The notes under the pieces were generated by a model. That model saw only the letters and a list, made by a program, of their open reading frames with translations. It had not been told where the DNA came from and ran no database searches. A stretch of 23,187 nucleotides of DNA, taken from Acidobacteriota bacterium. GTDB taxonomy: Bacteria; Acidobacteriota; Thermoanaerobaculia; Multivoradales; SZUA-115. Made by a program: the position numbers and the translations under genes. This document shows positions 1-7,280 of the stretch, piece by piece. The stretch covers positions 1 through 23,187 of the forward strand of contig QIHU01000399.1 in the NCBI GenBank assembly GCA_003231035.1, given 5' to 3'. The number at the start of each line of letters is the position of its first letter. Within the stretch, counting starts at the first letter, position 1.

Positions 1-117
1 TTCAACGTTTGGGCGATGGTACCGATCCTTTCACTTTGTTTGCTGCTTCCGCCCCTGGGTTTCGTGCTCTATTTCATCTTCCGTTTCATCAACGCCAAAC
101 CGCAAACCGCGGGTTGA
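1..117 (+). CDS. C-terminal fragment of a membrane protein (partial, runs off left edge)
   Basis: Reading from base 1 gives an open frame of 38 residues that ends at TGA (115-117). It contains a hydrophobic stretch (VPILSLCLLLPPLGFVLYFI) followed by a short basic, polar tail ending in KPQTAG. This looks like the last transmembrane helix of an integral membrane protein with a cytoplasmic tail. The start and the rest of the protein lie outside the window, so no family can be assigned. A hairpin follows directly downstream, which supports this being a true gene end. Confidence 0.5.
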   Translation, partial: FNVWAMVPILSLCLLLPPLGFVLYFIFRFINAKPQTAG

Positions 118-136
118 ACCCAGAAACGAAACGATG

Positions 137-171
137 CCATCTCCCCATGCTGAAGAGCAGGGGGGAGATGG
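137..171. terminator. Hairpin between two convergent genes, probable bidirectional terminator
   Basis: Bases 137-146 (CCATCTCCCC) are perfectly complementary to 162-171 (GGGGAGATGG), giving a 10-bp GC-rich stem with a 15-nt loop. It sits between the stop at 117 (+) and the stop at 191 (-), where a shared terminator is expected. The T tracts on either side are weak (GTTTCC on +, CGTTTCGTTTC on -), so intrinsic termination is likely but not certain. Confidence 0.6.
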
Positions 172-190
172 TGTTTCCAGAGGCACCGGC

Positions 191-3082
191 TCAAGCCGGA
201 TCGTAGGTCAGGATCCAGCGATCCGGGAAAGCGCCGTCGTATTTGATCTTGCCGTCGTCACCCTCGGCCCGCGCCAGGTTGTTCCTCAGCAATAGAGGTT
301 TGAGCATCGCTGGCCATAGTGCCGTGGCGATGAGGTGCCCGAAACAGGTGTGTTGACCGAATCCAAAGTGGATGTAGTCCTTGAGGTTCCGGGTCACCAA
401 GAAGTCCTCGGGGTCGGTGAACTCGGCCTCATCGAACATTGCCGATTCGGTACCGACCACCACTAGACTGCCGGCCTTGAATTGCGTCTCACGGTCCGTG
501 CCAGCCGCGACTACGCAGTCCTTGATGCAATGACGCAGCAGGAGCGGATTCTGCGGATTGAAGCGCAGGGCTTCGAAAATGTAGCGGGTTAGAAGGTCGT
601 CATCGTTGTTGCGCGCCGCCTCTTGCGCCATGGCCAGGGCGTCGGGGCGATTGATGAGTTGCTCCAGAGCCTGGGTAATGGCCTTGTTGATGGTGGGTGT
701 GGTGCCGACGATGGTTCCCCCCACCAGCTTGCGGACAATGGCGTCGGTGAGCTCTGAGTCGTCGGCCTGCATCTTCACTAGCCGGGACAGGAAGTCGTCC
801 GGTAGCTCTTCGCCATTCGCCAACTGTGCCTTGCGCTCGGCGATCACGCCGTCCAAGTAGGCGTTCAGATTCTTGCCGGCGTCGACAGCCTCTGTCTGGA
901 AGTTGGGATCGTTACCCAGGTTGAGAAAGATCTCCCGAAAAATCGCCCGCATCCAAGCTTGGTTGGTGGCGTCGTCCGGGCCCGGGGCGCCGTAGTAGTC
1001 GCCAACCAAACGGGTCGGGATTAGACGCCCGAGTTGGCCGACGAAATCAATTCGGCCCGCGGGAGCCGCCGCCGTAACTTCCTTCTCACCCAGGTCGTGG
1101 CCCAGTTGACGAATGCGATCGAGGTCCGACGGATGGACCGCCTTGCGCATCCAGTCTATCCAACGTTTGTATTCTTCGGTATCGTTCATGCCGAGGACGA
1201 AATCACCGGTCGTGAGCAGCATCTTCTCCGCATAGATGTCGACCACACTGAAGCACTCGGAGTTGCCCAGGACCTCTAGGACATCGGCGTAGAGAGAGAC
1301 TGCTCCCACCTTCTTGGTGGCGAAGATCGGCTCGTGCTTGCGCATAAACTTGAAGAGAGGCTGCACCAAACCGGGTGCTCCCATCAGGTGTTCCAGCCGA
1401 GTATCGAGCATCTCCCTCAGATTGAGGAAATCGTCGTGGAGGACGGCTTCGAACTTGCCTCCCACCGACAGGACCTCCTGCCAAAGGCTCTTGAGTCGAG
1501 ACATTCGATGCTCCTTTCCACTCCGCGCATCGGCGTCGGAGGTCTTTTGCGTCACCGAGCTGTTGCCCGGGGTGGGTGTTGCCTGCGAGGTTGCCTGCGA
1601 GGTTGCCTGCGAGGTTCCGGCACCCTCCGATGTCGCGGTCGCTTTGAAGTTGCCGAGGAAGTTCAGGGCGCGCATGCTAGGCATGAAGTAGTAGCCGCCT
1701 CCCATCACCGTGACGAACCGCTTGAAGCCTTGGATGCGGATCCGCACCGGCTCGGCGGGGATCGTCATCACGCTGTTTCCTGAGCTGCCTGGAATCGGGT
1801 CCAAGAGAGTCGGGTCCGAGAGGATCGGATCTTTGTTGTCGTACAGACTGCCGAATTTGGGACTGTTGATCCAAGTTTGCTGCACGAATTGGAACTGACG
1901 CTGGATGTCCGCGTTGATCGCCATGAACATCAACCCTTGCTCGTTACCTTCAGCGTCGTTGTAGGGCCGGCCGCGGCGGATGATGCGATGGCGATTGGTC
2001 ACCTTCAAAGACTTCTTCGGCTTGTTCGGTGGCAGGTCGTCCCGGGGATTGCCGCGCCTCAGGTGTGAGCCCATGGGGCATTTGAGGCCATTGGGATCGT
2101 CGGCGTAGAGGAAATCGTTGTTGCGGTTCGGATCCTGGCCGAGTTCCACGTCATCCTTGTCCGGGGACAGAGCCATGGGACAGCCGCTGGGCCAACGACC
2201 GATCATTTTCGATGCCAACCAAGTCTTGCGCTCATCGTTGGGTGTGCCGTCGGGATTCTTGCTTTTCTCAGCGCAGAAATCCCAGAAACCGGTCACGTCC
2301 TGATATAGCTTGCGAATCGCCAGATAGGTACCGTTGGTTCCCAGATCGTGTTTGCTCGAATCGTCCTTGGTTACCGCCAGGATGTCGCCTGGGTCGTCTT
2401 CGGCGGCAACGGTCGGCGGTGGCGTGAGCAGGTCGTACTCGTCGATGTAGCCCATGATGAACTCACCGGCCTTGACCACTTCCTGCCCCGGCCTGGGCTT
2501 GATGTGCGAGCCCTCGATTCCCGGCTGCGAGATGCCGTCGTGGAAGCCGAAGGATTCCCGGTTGCCGCTTCGGTTCGAATCCTGGCGGTAGACTTCCATC
2601 AGGCCGTTGTCCTGGTCGGGCTCGCCGATCCGGTGGGTCATCTCCTCGATCGCCTCTTCGGTGGTGGAGAACAACAGCAAAAGCCCATGCGTCGGGCGGG
2701 TGCTGGGGCCGCCAAAGTCCCAGTTCTCCGGTGCGCTCTCGCCGAAGTCGCCCAGGAGTTGGGCGCTGGGAGCGGACGCCATCGGGTTGGCCTCGGCGGC
2801 GTAGTCGGCTCCGCCGCTGAACTCCCGTGGAAAGCTTTCGAGGGAGTCGCGATCTAGCCCTAGCTTGCGCAGCCCGCCCGCGGTGAAGGCCAGGTTGACC
2901 CCCACTTCGGCTTTGGACTCTCCAGACTGGCGCTGGCGAGCCGCGGTCACTTCCGGGATAACACGGCGCAGCCAAGCCTGGGCTTTGGCGACGTCGACGA
3001 TCTCAAGAAATAGGAACCGCGAGTAAACCTTGTGGCTGTAGCCGGCAATGATATAGCCCTGAATGTCTTCGAAGTCGAGCAT
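191..3082 (-). CDS. DyP-type peroxidase / cytochrome P450 fusion protein
   Basis: This is a 963-residue, two-haem-enzyme fusion. Residues 1-480 are a DyP-type (dye-decolourising) peroxidase: the N-terminus (DIQGYII...RFLFLEI) is typical, the GxxDG motif is G179-G183 with distal Asp182, and the CPMGSHLRRGNPR segment holds the probable proximal haem ligand His340. Arg369 or Arg370 is the candidate distal arginine. Residues 480-526 form a Ser/Thr/Ala-rich linker with three SQAT repeats. Residues 527-963 are a full-length P450: ExxR at E837-R840, haem-binding FGFGQHTCFG with Cys913. The I-helix reads VGTTPT (792-797), so the usual acid is Thr795 and the usual Thr is Pro796. No signal peptide is seen, so it is probably cytoplasmic or bound to its membrane partner. 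It starts 3 bp after the upstream gene, clearly in one operon. Domain identities are secure; the substrate is unknown. Confidence 0.93.
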   Translation of the reverse strand: MLDFEDIQGYIIAGYSHKVYSRFLFLEIVDVAKAQAWLRRVIPEVTAARQRQSGESKAEVGVNLAFTAGGLRKLGLDRDSLESFPREFSGGADYAAEANPMASAPSAQLLGDFGESAPENWDFGGPSTRPTHGLLLLFSTTEEAIEEMTHRIGEPDQDNGLMEVYRQDSNRSGNRESFGFHDGISQPGIEGSHIKPRPGQEVVKAGEFIMGYIDEYDLLTPPPTVAAEDDPGDILAVTKDDSSKHDLGTNGTYLAIRKLYQDVTGFWDFCAEKSKNPDGTPNDERKTWLASKMIGRWPSGCPMALSPDKDDVELGQDPNRNNDFLYADDPNGLKCPMGSHLRRGNPRDDLPPNKPKKSLKVTNRHRIIRRGRPYNDAEGNEQGLMFMAINADIQRQFQFVQQTWINSPKFGSLYDNKDPILSDPTLLDPIPGSSGNSVMTIPAEPVRIRIQGFKRFVTVMGGGYYFMPSMRALNFLGNFKATATSEGAGTSQATSQATSQATPTPGNSSVTQKTSDADARSGKEHRMSRLKSLWQEVLSVGGKFEAVLHDDFLNLREMLDTRLEHLMGAPGLVQPLFKFMRKHEPIFATKKVGAVSLYADVLEVLGNSECFSVVDIYAEKMLLTTGDFVLGMNDTEEYKRWIDWMRKAVHPSDLDRIRQLGHDLGEKEVTAAAPAGRIDFVGQLGRLIPTRLVGDYYGAPGPDDATNQAWMRAIFREIFLNLGNDPNFQTEAVDAGKNLNAYLDGVIAERKAQLANGEELPDDFLSRLVKMQADDSELTDAIVRKLVGGTIVGTTPTINKAITQALEQLINRPDALAMAQEAARNNDDDLLTRYIFEALRFNPQNPLLLRHCIKDCVVAAGTDRETQFKAGSLVVVGTESAMFDEAEFTDPEDFLVTRNLKDYIHFGFGQHTCFGHLIATALWPAMLKPLLLRNNLARAEGDDGKIKYDGAFPDRWILTYDPA
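1502..1516 (-). promoter_or_regulatory. Internal Shine-Dalgarno and ATG at the DyP-P450 boundary
   Basis: On the minus strand AAGGAG (plus 1511-1516) lies 6 nt before an in-frame ATG (1502-1504, Met527), exactly where the linker ends and the P450 begins. Translation from here would give a 437-residue protein, a normal bacterial P450 length. It is either a relic of two formerly separate genes or an active internal start that makes free P450 as well as the fusion. Confidence 0.55.
1579..1614 (-). repeat. Three tandem 12-bp repeats in the interdomain linker
   Basis: The unit TTGCCTGCGAGG (plus strand) occurs three times without change at 1579, 1591 and 1603. It encodes the SQAT-SQAT-SQAT stretch (residues 491-502) of the flexible linker between the peroxidase and P450 domains. 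As a 12-bp unit it keeps the frame, so copy number can vary without breaking the fusion; this suggests slipped-strand expansion. Confidence 0.9.
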
Positions 3083-3085
3083 GGA

Positions 3086-4351
3086 TCAGAATCCCAGAAG
3101 AAAAGCGGCCGCTTCCGATTCGCTCATCGATCGGCCGACGTTGTCGCGGATCTCGATGTCCTTCAACAGGTTGGCGATCGTCGCCGACGGATAGGCCCTG
3201 TAGAAGATCGGGGCGTAGACGTTGTGCTGCCTGCTCCACTCCTTGAACTGAATAATGTTGGCGGCACCGCCGAACGCCAACCACTTGGAGGGTGGGAAGC
3301 GAGTGGTATTGCCCCAGATCGCGGTCAATCCGTACTTCGCCTGGTCGACGAAGTCTCCCAGGTAGCTGGCCCAACTGCCGTCATAGTTACTGAAGAACAG
3401 CATGCGTTTGTTGCCGTCCATCATGATCCATCTGGCGAAATGAATCGTCGGAATGCCCAGGAGGTTGCCGTAGATCGATACCGTCTTGGCTAACAGGCTG
3501 GTAATCGCCAGGACGCCCTTCAAGGTAAACCATCGGATCGCCCCCGGCTTGACCGCCACCATGGTGGTCAAATGGCTGATGGTGTGAACGTCCGGGTTTT
3601 CGAACAATCGCGGGTCCACCGGCAGGGGAGGCAAGGGTTTCTTGTGGTTGTCGCGGATCTCCGTCAAGCGGAAGATCACCAGCCACAAGATCAGCAAAGG
3701 AAAGGTGAGAACCAGAATAGGCAGGCCGAAGAGCACCATCAGTACGATGTTGCGCTTGGCTCTCGAGCGCAGTTGCGGCAAGGTTTCGGATGAGATCTTC
3801 GGCGAGACCACGCCGGGCTTGCCGAGGTGGGCCTGGATCTTCTCCAGGATCGCTTGGGCCGGGAGTCCGTCGAGGCCCTCTTTCGCCTGCTCGGAGTCGA
3901 GATAGTTCTCTACCTCCTCGCGCACGGCGATGGCATTCTGAATGTCTTGCACCGTTTGCCCGCGGCAGCCGACGTAAAAGGCCGCCGCCGGGGAGGAGTG
4001 GCTGCGCATGTAGGCTTTGAGCTGGTCGGCGCTCGACCCCGGAGTGTAGCCGACGCAGTGGGAGAAGAGCGCATCGAAACCCGCCTGGCCGACGGCCAGC
4101 AACTGGTCGAGATGGGCATCGAGGTCGCCGTCGAAATTGCTCTCGAAGACGAGATAAGTTGGGTACTTATCGGCTTCTTGATCGATGATCACAAAGCAGC
4201 TGAAGTGCAGTGTGGGTACTTGACCAAACGGGATTTCGGGGTTGGCCGCCGGGTCTTTGCCCATGACGGTCAACTTTTCGTTGAGCGCTGCCTTCGAACC
4301 CGCTTTGATCTCGGCAACGATACTAAGTGGATGCTGATTGACGGTTGCCAA
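3086..4351 (-). CDS. Membrane-anchored protein with duplicated DyP-like halves, partner of the DyP-P450 fusion
   Basis: This 421-residue protein belongs to no family I can name. Two segments resemble each other: residues 47-85 (TLHFSCFVIID, then LVFESNFDG and HLDQLL) and 302-336 (TIHFARWIMMD, then MLFFSNYDG and YLGDFV). They look like repeated ferredoxin-like beta-alpha-beta units of the kind found in dimeric alpha/beta-barrel and DyP proteins; this fold call is inference. Between them residues 200-227 are strongly hydrophobic (one long or two short membrane helices), and 275-300 is a second hydrophobic stretch. No haem motif is evident. The start is TTG: an in-frame TGA lies four codons upstream and no ATG or GTG intervenes. 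It is the first gene of the operon and ends 3 bp before the DyP-P450 gene, so it probably anchors, delivers substrate to or regulates that enzyme. Confidence 0.85.
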   Translation of the reverse strand: MATVNQHPLSIVAEIKAGSKAALNEKLTVMGKDPAANPEIPFGQVPTLHFSCFVIIDQEADKYPTYLVFESNFDGDLDAHLDQLLAVGQAGFDALFSHCVGYTPGSSADQLKAYMRSHSSPAAAFYVGCRGQTVQDIQNAIAVREEVENYLDSEQAKEGLDGLPAQAILEKIQAHLGKPGVVSPKISSETLPQLRSRAKRNIVLMVLFGLPILVLTFPLLILWLVIFRLTEIRDNHKKPLPPLPVDPRLFENPDVHTISHLTTMVAVKPGAIRWFTLKGVLAITSLLAKTVSIYGNLLGIPTIHFARWIMMDGNKRMLFFSNYDGSWASYLGDFVDQAKYGLTAIWGNTTRFPPSKWLAFGGAANIIQFKEWSRQHNVYAPIFYRAYPSATIANLLKDIEIRDNVGRSMSESEAAAFLLGF

Positions 4352-4535
4352 ACTACCTCCTCATCCAGAGATTGCCTACTGTTTGCGCAATGATCCCACC
4401 GACGAGATGGTCTCGCCTAACTCACCCTGGTTCAAATTGGAAACTGAATTCGACCCGAGGATAGCATGAATCCCCTCAGTCCATCCTCGAAGATTTGTGG
4501 ACTGGTAAACGGTTGATTTGGATTTCGGTTTCGTT
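4352..4535 (-). promoter_or_regulatory. Intergenic leader region of the peroxidase operon with interlocking dyads
   Basis: This 184-bp gap separates pepE from the peroxidase operon. It holds the inverted repeats CAGTCCA/TGGACTG (4477-4483 with 4498-4504) and CGAGGAT/ATCCTCG (4456-4462 with 4483-4489); they interlock, because one arm of the second lies in the loop of the first. A further small dyad, CGAGA-TGG-TCTCG, sits at 4403-4415. I see no convincing -35/-10 pair and no U-tract terminator. The region may carry the end of the pepE transcript, the promoter of the peroxidase operon, or both. Confidence 0.4.
4355..4362 (-). promoter_or_regulatory. Strong ribosome binding site that fixes a TTG start
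   Basis: The minus strand reads GAGGAGGT, then AGT, then TTG. This near-perfect anti-Shine-Dalgarno match, at close spacing before TTG, together with the in-frame TGA just upstream, makes TTG the only credible start for the gene at 3086-4351. Confidence 0.8.
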
Positions 4536-5243
4536 CTAACCCAACAAGAAATCTAGTCGATCCCCTTCTTGGTGCTCGACAGGCTCATTTCCTTTCAGAA
4601 ATAGTCGAGCGCCGGTTTCTCCATGGAGGGTAATCCGGTGGCCTTCGATGTGGAGCATGGCGCTTTCGCGCAGGGCGATGACGGGAGGGGAGTTTTCTTC
4701 GTGGAACTCGCGGATGCGTTGCTCGCGGGTTTCGCCTTGGTGGGTGGAGTCGGGGTCGGGATCGAGGTAGTGAGGGTTGATGTTGAAGGGGACGAGGCCG
4801 AGGGCGTTGAAGCTGGAGGGCTGGACGATGGGCATATCGTTGGTGGTCTTGATCGAGACGCAGGCGATGTTGGAGCCAGCGCTGGTGCCGATGTAGGCAG
4901 CGCCCTGGGTGACGCGCTTGCGGATGGCGGGGATGAGATTGAGCTGGTGCAGGGTGTCCAGAAGCCGGAAGGTGTTGCCGCCACCGACGAAGAATGCCTC
5001 GGCTTCGGCGACTGCCTGGTGAGGGTCGGGGGCTTGATGGAGCGAGTCGAGGGCGAAGCCCATCTCCTCCAGTCGCCCCTTAGCGGTGTTGGTGTAGCGG
5101 TCGCGATCGAAGAGCGCGAAAGGGATGAATAGCACCCGACGCACCCCGGTGAGCCGGGCTTTGAAGTGGTTCTCGCAGTGCTCCAGATAGCCGCTGCCGT
5201 GTGAGGTGGAGTTGCTGATCAGGAGGAGGCGACGTGAATCCAT
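4536..5243 (-). CDS. pepE: Peptidase E (alpha-aspartyl dipeptidase, family S51)
   Basis: This 235-residue cytoplasmic serine peptidase hydrolyses Asp-X dipeptides. It follows E. coli PepE (229 residues) closely from the first residues: LLLISNSTS, VGGGNTF (86-92), the nucleophile elbow GTSAGSN with Ser121, TTNDMPIV with Asp136, INPHY with His158 and GETREQRI (170-177). The ATG at 5243 was chosen because the family's first strand starts there and GGAGAG lies 3 nt upstream; the frame stays open further upstream (to 5489), but that stretch is low-complexity and overlaps the preceding gene. It is the last gene of a five-gene minus-strand operon, 50 bp after the GWxTD gene. A peptidase in an envelope-export operon may be a passenger rather than a functional partner. 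Confidence 0.93.
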   Translation of the reverse strand: MDSRRLLLISNSTSHGSGYLEHCENHFKARLTGVRRVLFIPFALFDRDRYTNTAKGRLEEMGFALDSLHQAPDPHQAVAEAEAFFVGGGNTFRLLDTLHQLNLIPAIRKRVTQGAAYIGTSAGSNIACVSIKTTNDMPIVQPSSFNALGLVPFNINPHYLDPDPDSTHQGETREQRIREFHEENSPPVIALRESAMLHIEGHRITLHGETGARLFLKGNEPVEHQEGDRLDFLLG

Positions 5244-5293
5244 GGTCTCTCCGTGGGAGGCGTGGGGCACAGTGGGTGGATCAGGCTCGCGGG

Positions 5294-5932
5294 CTACGGC
5301 AGCGCCTCGGGGCGCACGAGTGCCTGAGGGATCAGGCGTAGGTAGCGCTCCCCTTCCAATAGGGTGGTTCGGTTGAGGTGATCGACGAAGGTCAGGGTGA
5401 GTTCGACCTTTTCGCGCTCGACCAAGAGGGTCTGCACCCGTAACGGAAGCTCGTCGATCGGGTAGGCCCAGGTCGAAAGACGGGTCCACAGTCGGTTGGC
5501 TCGGTCTCCGAGGGCTGGGTCGAGGCGAGGCACGGCCTTGCGCCGGGTGCGTAGAATCGGTGGATGGCCGAGGAGGATGAGGGCGCGGCCGCGGTCGGTC
5601 AGGCTACCGGCGGTGTTTTTCTCGCCGTAGAACCGGTCGGCCGCGGCGGCGCGCTCAAAGAAGCTAACTCGAACCGGGTTCTCCAACTCTCCAGGTGTTG
5701 GATCGCGGCGGCGCCAGAATTCTTCGATGAAATCGAGTGCTTGGCGGTTGGTGGTCAATCCGCGGAAGCGGCGGGACTCCTCCGGCAGCATCAGCCAGCG
5801 TACCGGCCCAGACGCCCACAGGCGAGCGCCGACGGTGACTTTGGGGCCGGACCTGATGCTGGCGCTACAGCCAAGCGCAAGGATGAGGGCTAGCAGCCAC
5901 CCGCAAGATCTCTGGCTCCACATCGTACGCAT
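5294..5932 (-). CDS. GWxTD-domain lipoprotein
   Basis: This is a 212-residue protein with a signal peptide and a likely lipidation site at Cys22 (LILALGC, a slightly loose lipobox). Residues 44-125 match the GWxTD family: WLMLPEESRRFRGL, then FIEEFWRRRDPTPG, FFERAAAADRFYG, and the name-giving segment in the form GSLTDRGRALILLGHP, so the Trp of GWxTD is replaced. The C-terminal part (145-205) carries beta-strand-like segments with no recognised motif. The family is common in Acidobacteriota and related phyla and its biochemical role is unknown; a periplasmic or outer-membrane location is inferred. It lies 43 bp after the Wzt-like ATPase and 50 bp before pepE. Confidence 0.85.
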   Translation of the reverse strand: MRTMWSQRSCGWLLALILALGCSASIRSGPKVTVGARLWASGPVRWLMLPEESRRFRGLTTNRQALDFIEEFWRRRDPTPGELENPVRVSFFERAAAADRFYGEKNTAGSLTDRGRALILLGHPPILRTRRKAVPRLDPALGDRANRLWTRLSTWAYPIDELPLRVQTLLVEREKVELTLTFVDHLNRTTLLEGERYLRLIPQALVRPEALP

Positions 5933-5975
5933 CGCCGCGAAGCTTACTACCGCCCAGGCGCTGCATGGGTCGAAA

Positions 5976-7280
5976 CTATGGGGCTTCCTCGTCCTGCCCG
6001 TCCCATGAGGCGTCGCCCGTGAGTTGCCAGCTGTGCTCAGGGAAGTAAAGGCCGACCCCCCGTTGCTGGGCGGTCACGGTGAAGCTGGCGACCCCCTTTC
6101 GATAGTCGTAGGGCGATCCGTCGCGGGCGTGGACGGCGGCGTCGACGAAGTACTCGCCTGGCGCCAAGCGCAGCGCGGCGCACACCAAGCGTACCCGGGC
6201 AGTGCCGTTGAAGTTCTTAGGTTTGAGCTCGCCGAGGTCGGTATTGGTTCCCCAGCATTCGATACCGCGTGGAGTGGAGATCATCACTCCGAAGACGAAG
6301 TCGGTGAGGGGCTCGGCACTCTGGACGATCAGTTCGAAGACCACCGGTTCGCCGCTACGCAGGTGGTAACGCTCCTCGCCGCTGGCGAGAATTCGGACGC
6401 CCTCGATGCGCGCTTTGCCAGACCCCCAACGTCGCACTCGCCCGCCGGGGGTCGGCAAGTTGGCCCCAGTCTCGGTTTTGCCAGCCTCTAGATCGGCCTG
6501 CTGCTTGGCGTCGCGGTGGGCTTCGCCTTCCTCGTCGGCCACTGCTTGCCGATAGGCGTCGATGACCCGCCGAGGCGATCCCACCAGCCGGGAGCGACCC
6601 TGATCCATCCATAGAACGCGGTCGCAGAAATCTTCGACCAGCCCCAGCGAGTGGCTGACCAGAAGCAAGGTCTTGCCGGCGGCGAGGAACTCCTCAATGC
6701 GTGCCAAGCAGCGATGGGCGAAGGCCTCGTCGCCGACGGCGAGAACTTCGTCGACAAGTAACACGTCGGGATCGGTGTGGATCGCCACGGCGAAGCCCAG
6801 TCGCACGTACATCCCGGAGGAGTAGTTCTTGACCGGTTCCTCGATGAAATCCGCCAGGCCCGAGAACTCGACGATGCTGTCGTAGCGTCGCTCAATCTCC
6901 TTCTTGGGCAAACCGAGCACGGCACCGTTGATGAAGATGTTCTCGCGGCCGGAAATCTCTGGATGAAAGCCGGCGCCGAGTTCGATCAGTGCCGCCACCC
7001 GCCCATCCACCGCAACCCTGCCCTGGGTTGGTTTGAGGATGCCGGCGACCGTCTTGAGGAGGGTGGACTTGCCGGAGCCGTTGCCGCCGACGATGCCGAA
7101 GGCTTCGCCACGGTGGACGGAGAAGCTCACCTCGTCGAGTGCCACGATCGCCTCGGAACGCGCAAGGCCCGCGGTGAGACTACCTTCCAAGAGCGCACTC
7201 TTCAGGGTGCGCAAATGGTCGCCGGGCGCCATGCGGCGAAAGAGCTTGGTCAAGCCCTCAATATGGATGGCGTCGCTCAT
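5976..7280 (-). CDS. wzt: Wzt-like polysaccharide/O-antigen ABC exporter ATPase with C-terminal carbohydrate-recognition domain
   Basis: This 434-residue ATPase powers export of a lipid-linked polysaccharide across the inner membrane. The ABC domain (1-240) has Walker A GGNGSGKST (65-73), the YSSGM form of the signature (153-157) typical of Wzt/KpsT/TagH proteins, Walker B with LLVDEVLAVGDE (174-185) and the H-loop His210. Residues 280-405 form a Wzt C-terminal beta-sandwich (SGEPVVFEL, FVFGVMIST, CWGTNTD, LAPGEYFVD), which in characterised systems reads a terminal modification on the glycan. ATG at 7280 overlaps the permease stop by 4 bp (ATGA), so translation is coupled; the open frame reaching 7370 lies inside the permease gene and was not used. 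The presence of this domain suggests a chain-end-capped polymer. Confidence 0.92.
   Translation of the reverse strand: MSDAIHIEGLTKLFRRMAPGDHLRTLKSALLEGSLTAGLARSEAIVALDEVSFSVHRGEAFGIVGGNGSGKSTLLKTVAGILKPTQGRVAVDGRVAALIELGAGFHPEISGRENIFINGAVLGLPKKEIERRYDSIVEFSGLADFIEEPVKNYSSGMYVRLGFAVAIHTDPDVLLVDEVLAVGDEAFAHRCLARIEEFLAAGKTLLLVSHSLGLVEDFCDRVLWMDQGRSRLVGSPRRVIDAYRQAVADEEGEAHRDAKQQADLEAGKTETGANLPTPGGRVRRWGSGKARIEGVRILASGEERYHLRSGEPVVFELIVQSAEPLTDFVFGVMISTPRGIECWGTNTDLGELKPKNFNGTARVRLVCAALRLAPGEYFVDAAVHARDGSPYDYRKGVASFTVTAQQRGVGLYFPEHSWQLTGDASWDGQDEEAP

Noticed and set aside
1579..1614. A short CRISPR-like or regulatory repeat array.
   Set aside because: The 12-bp units are directly tandem, without spacers, and encode SQAT in frame, so they are a coding microsatellite in the linker.
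2348..2857. Plus-strand frame of 169 codons opposite the DyP domain.
   Set aside because: It is opposite strongly conserved peroxidase motifs and shows no family resemblance; a shadow frame.
4456..4489. An intrinsic terminator for the pepE operon.
   Set aside because: The CGAGGAT/ATCCTCG stem has a 20-nt loop and no U-run after it on the minus strand, so it was kept only as an unexplained dyad.
5244..5489. N-terminal extension of pepE to a start at 5489.
   Set aside because: The extra 82 residues are Pro/Arg-rich, overlap the GWxTD gene and have no counterpart in PepE; the start at 5243 has a Shine-Dalgarno and matches the family N-terminus.
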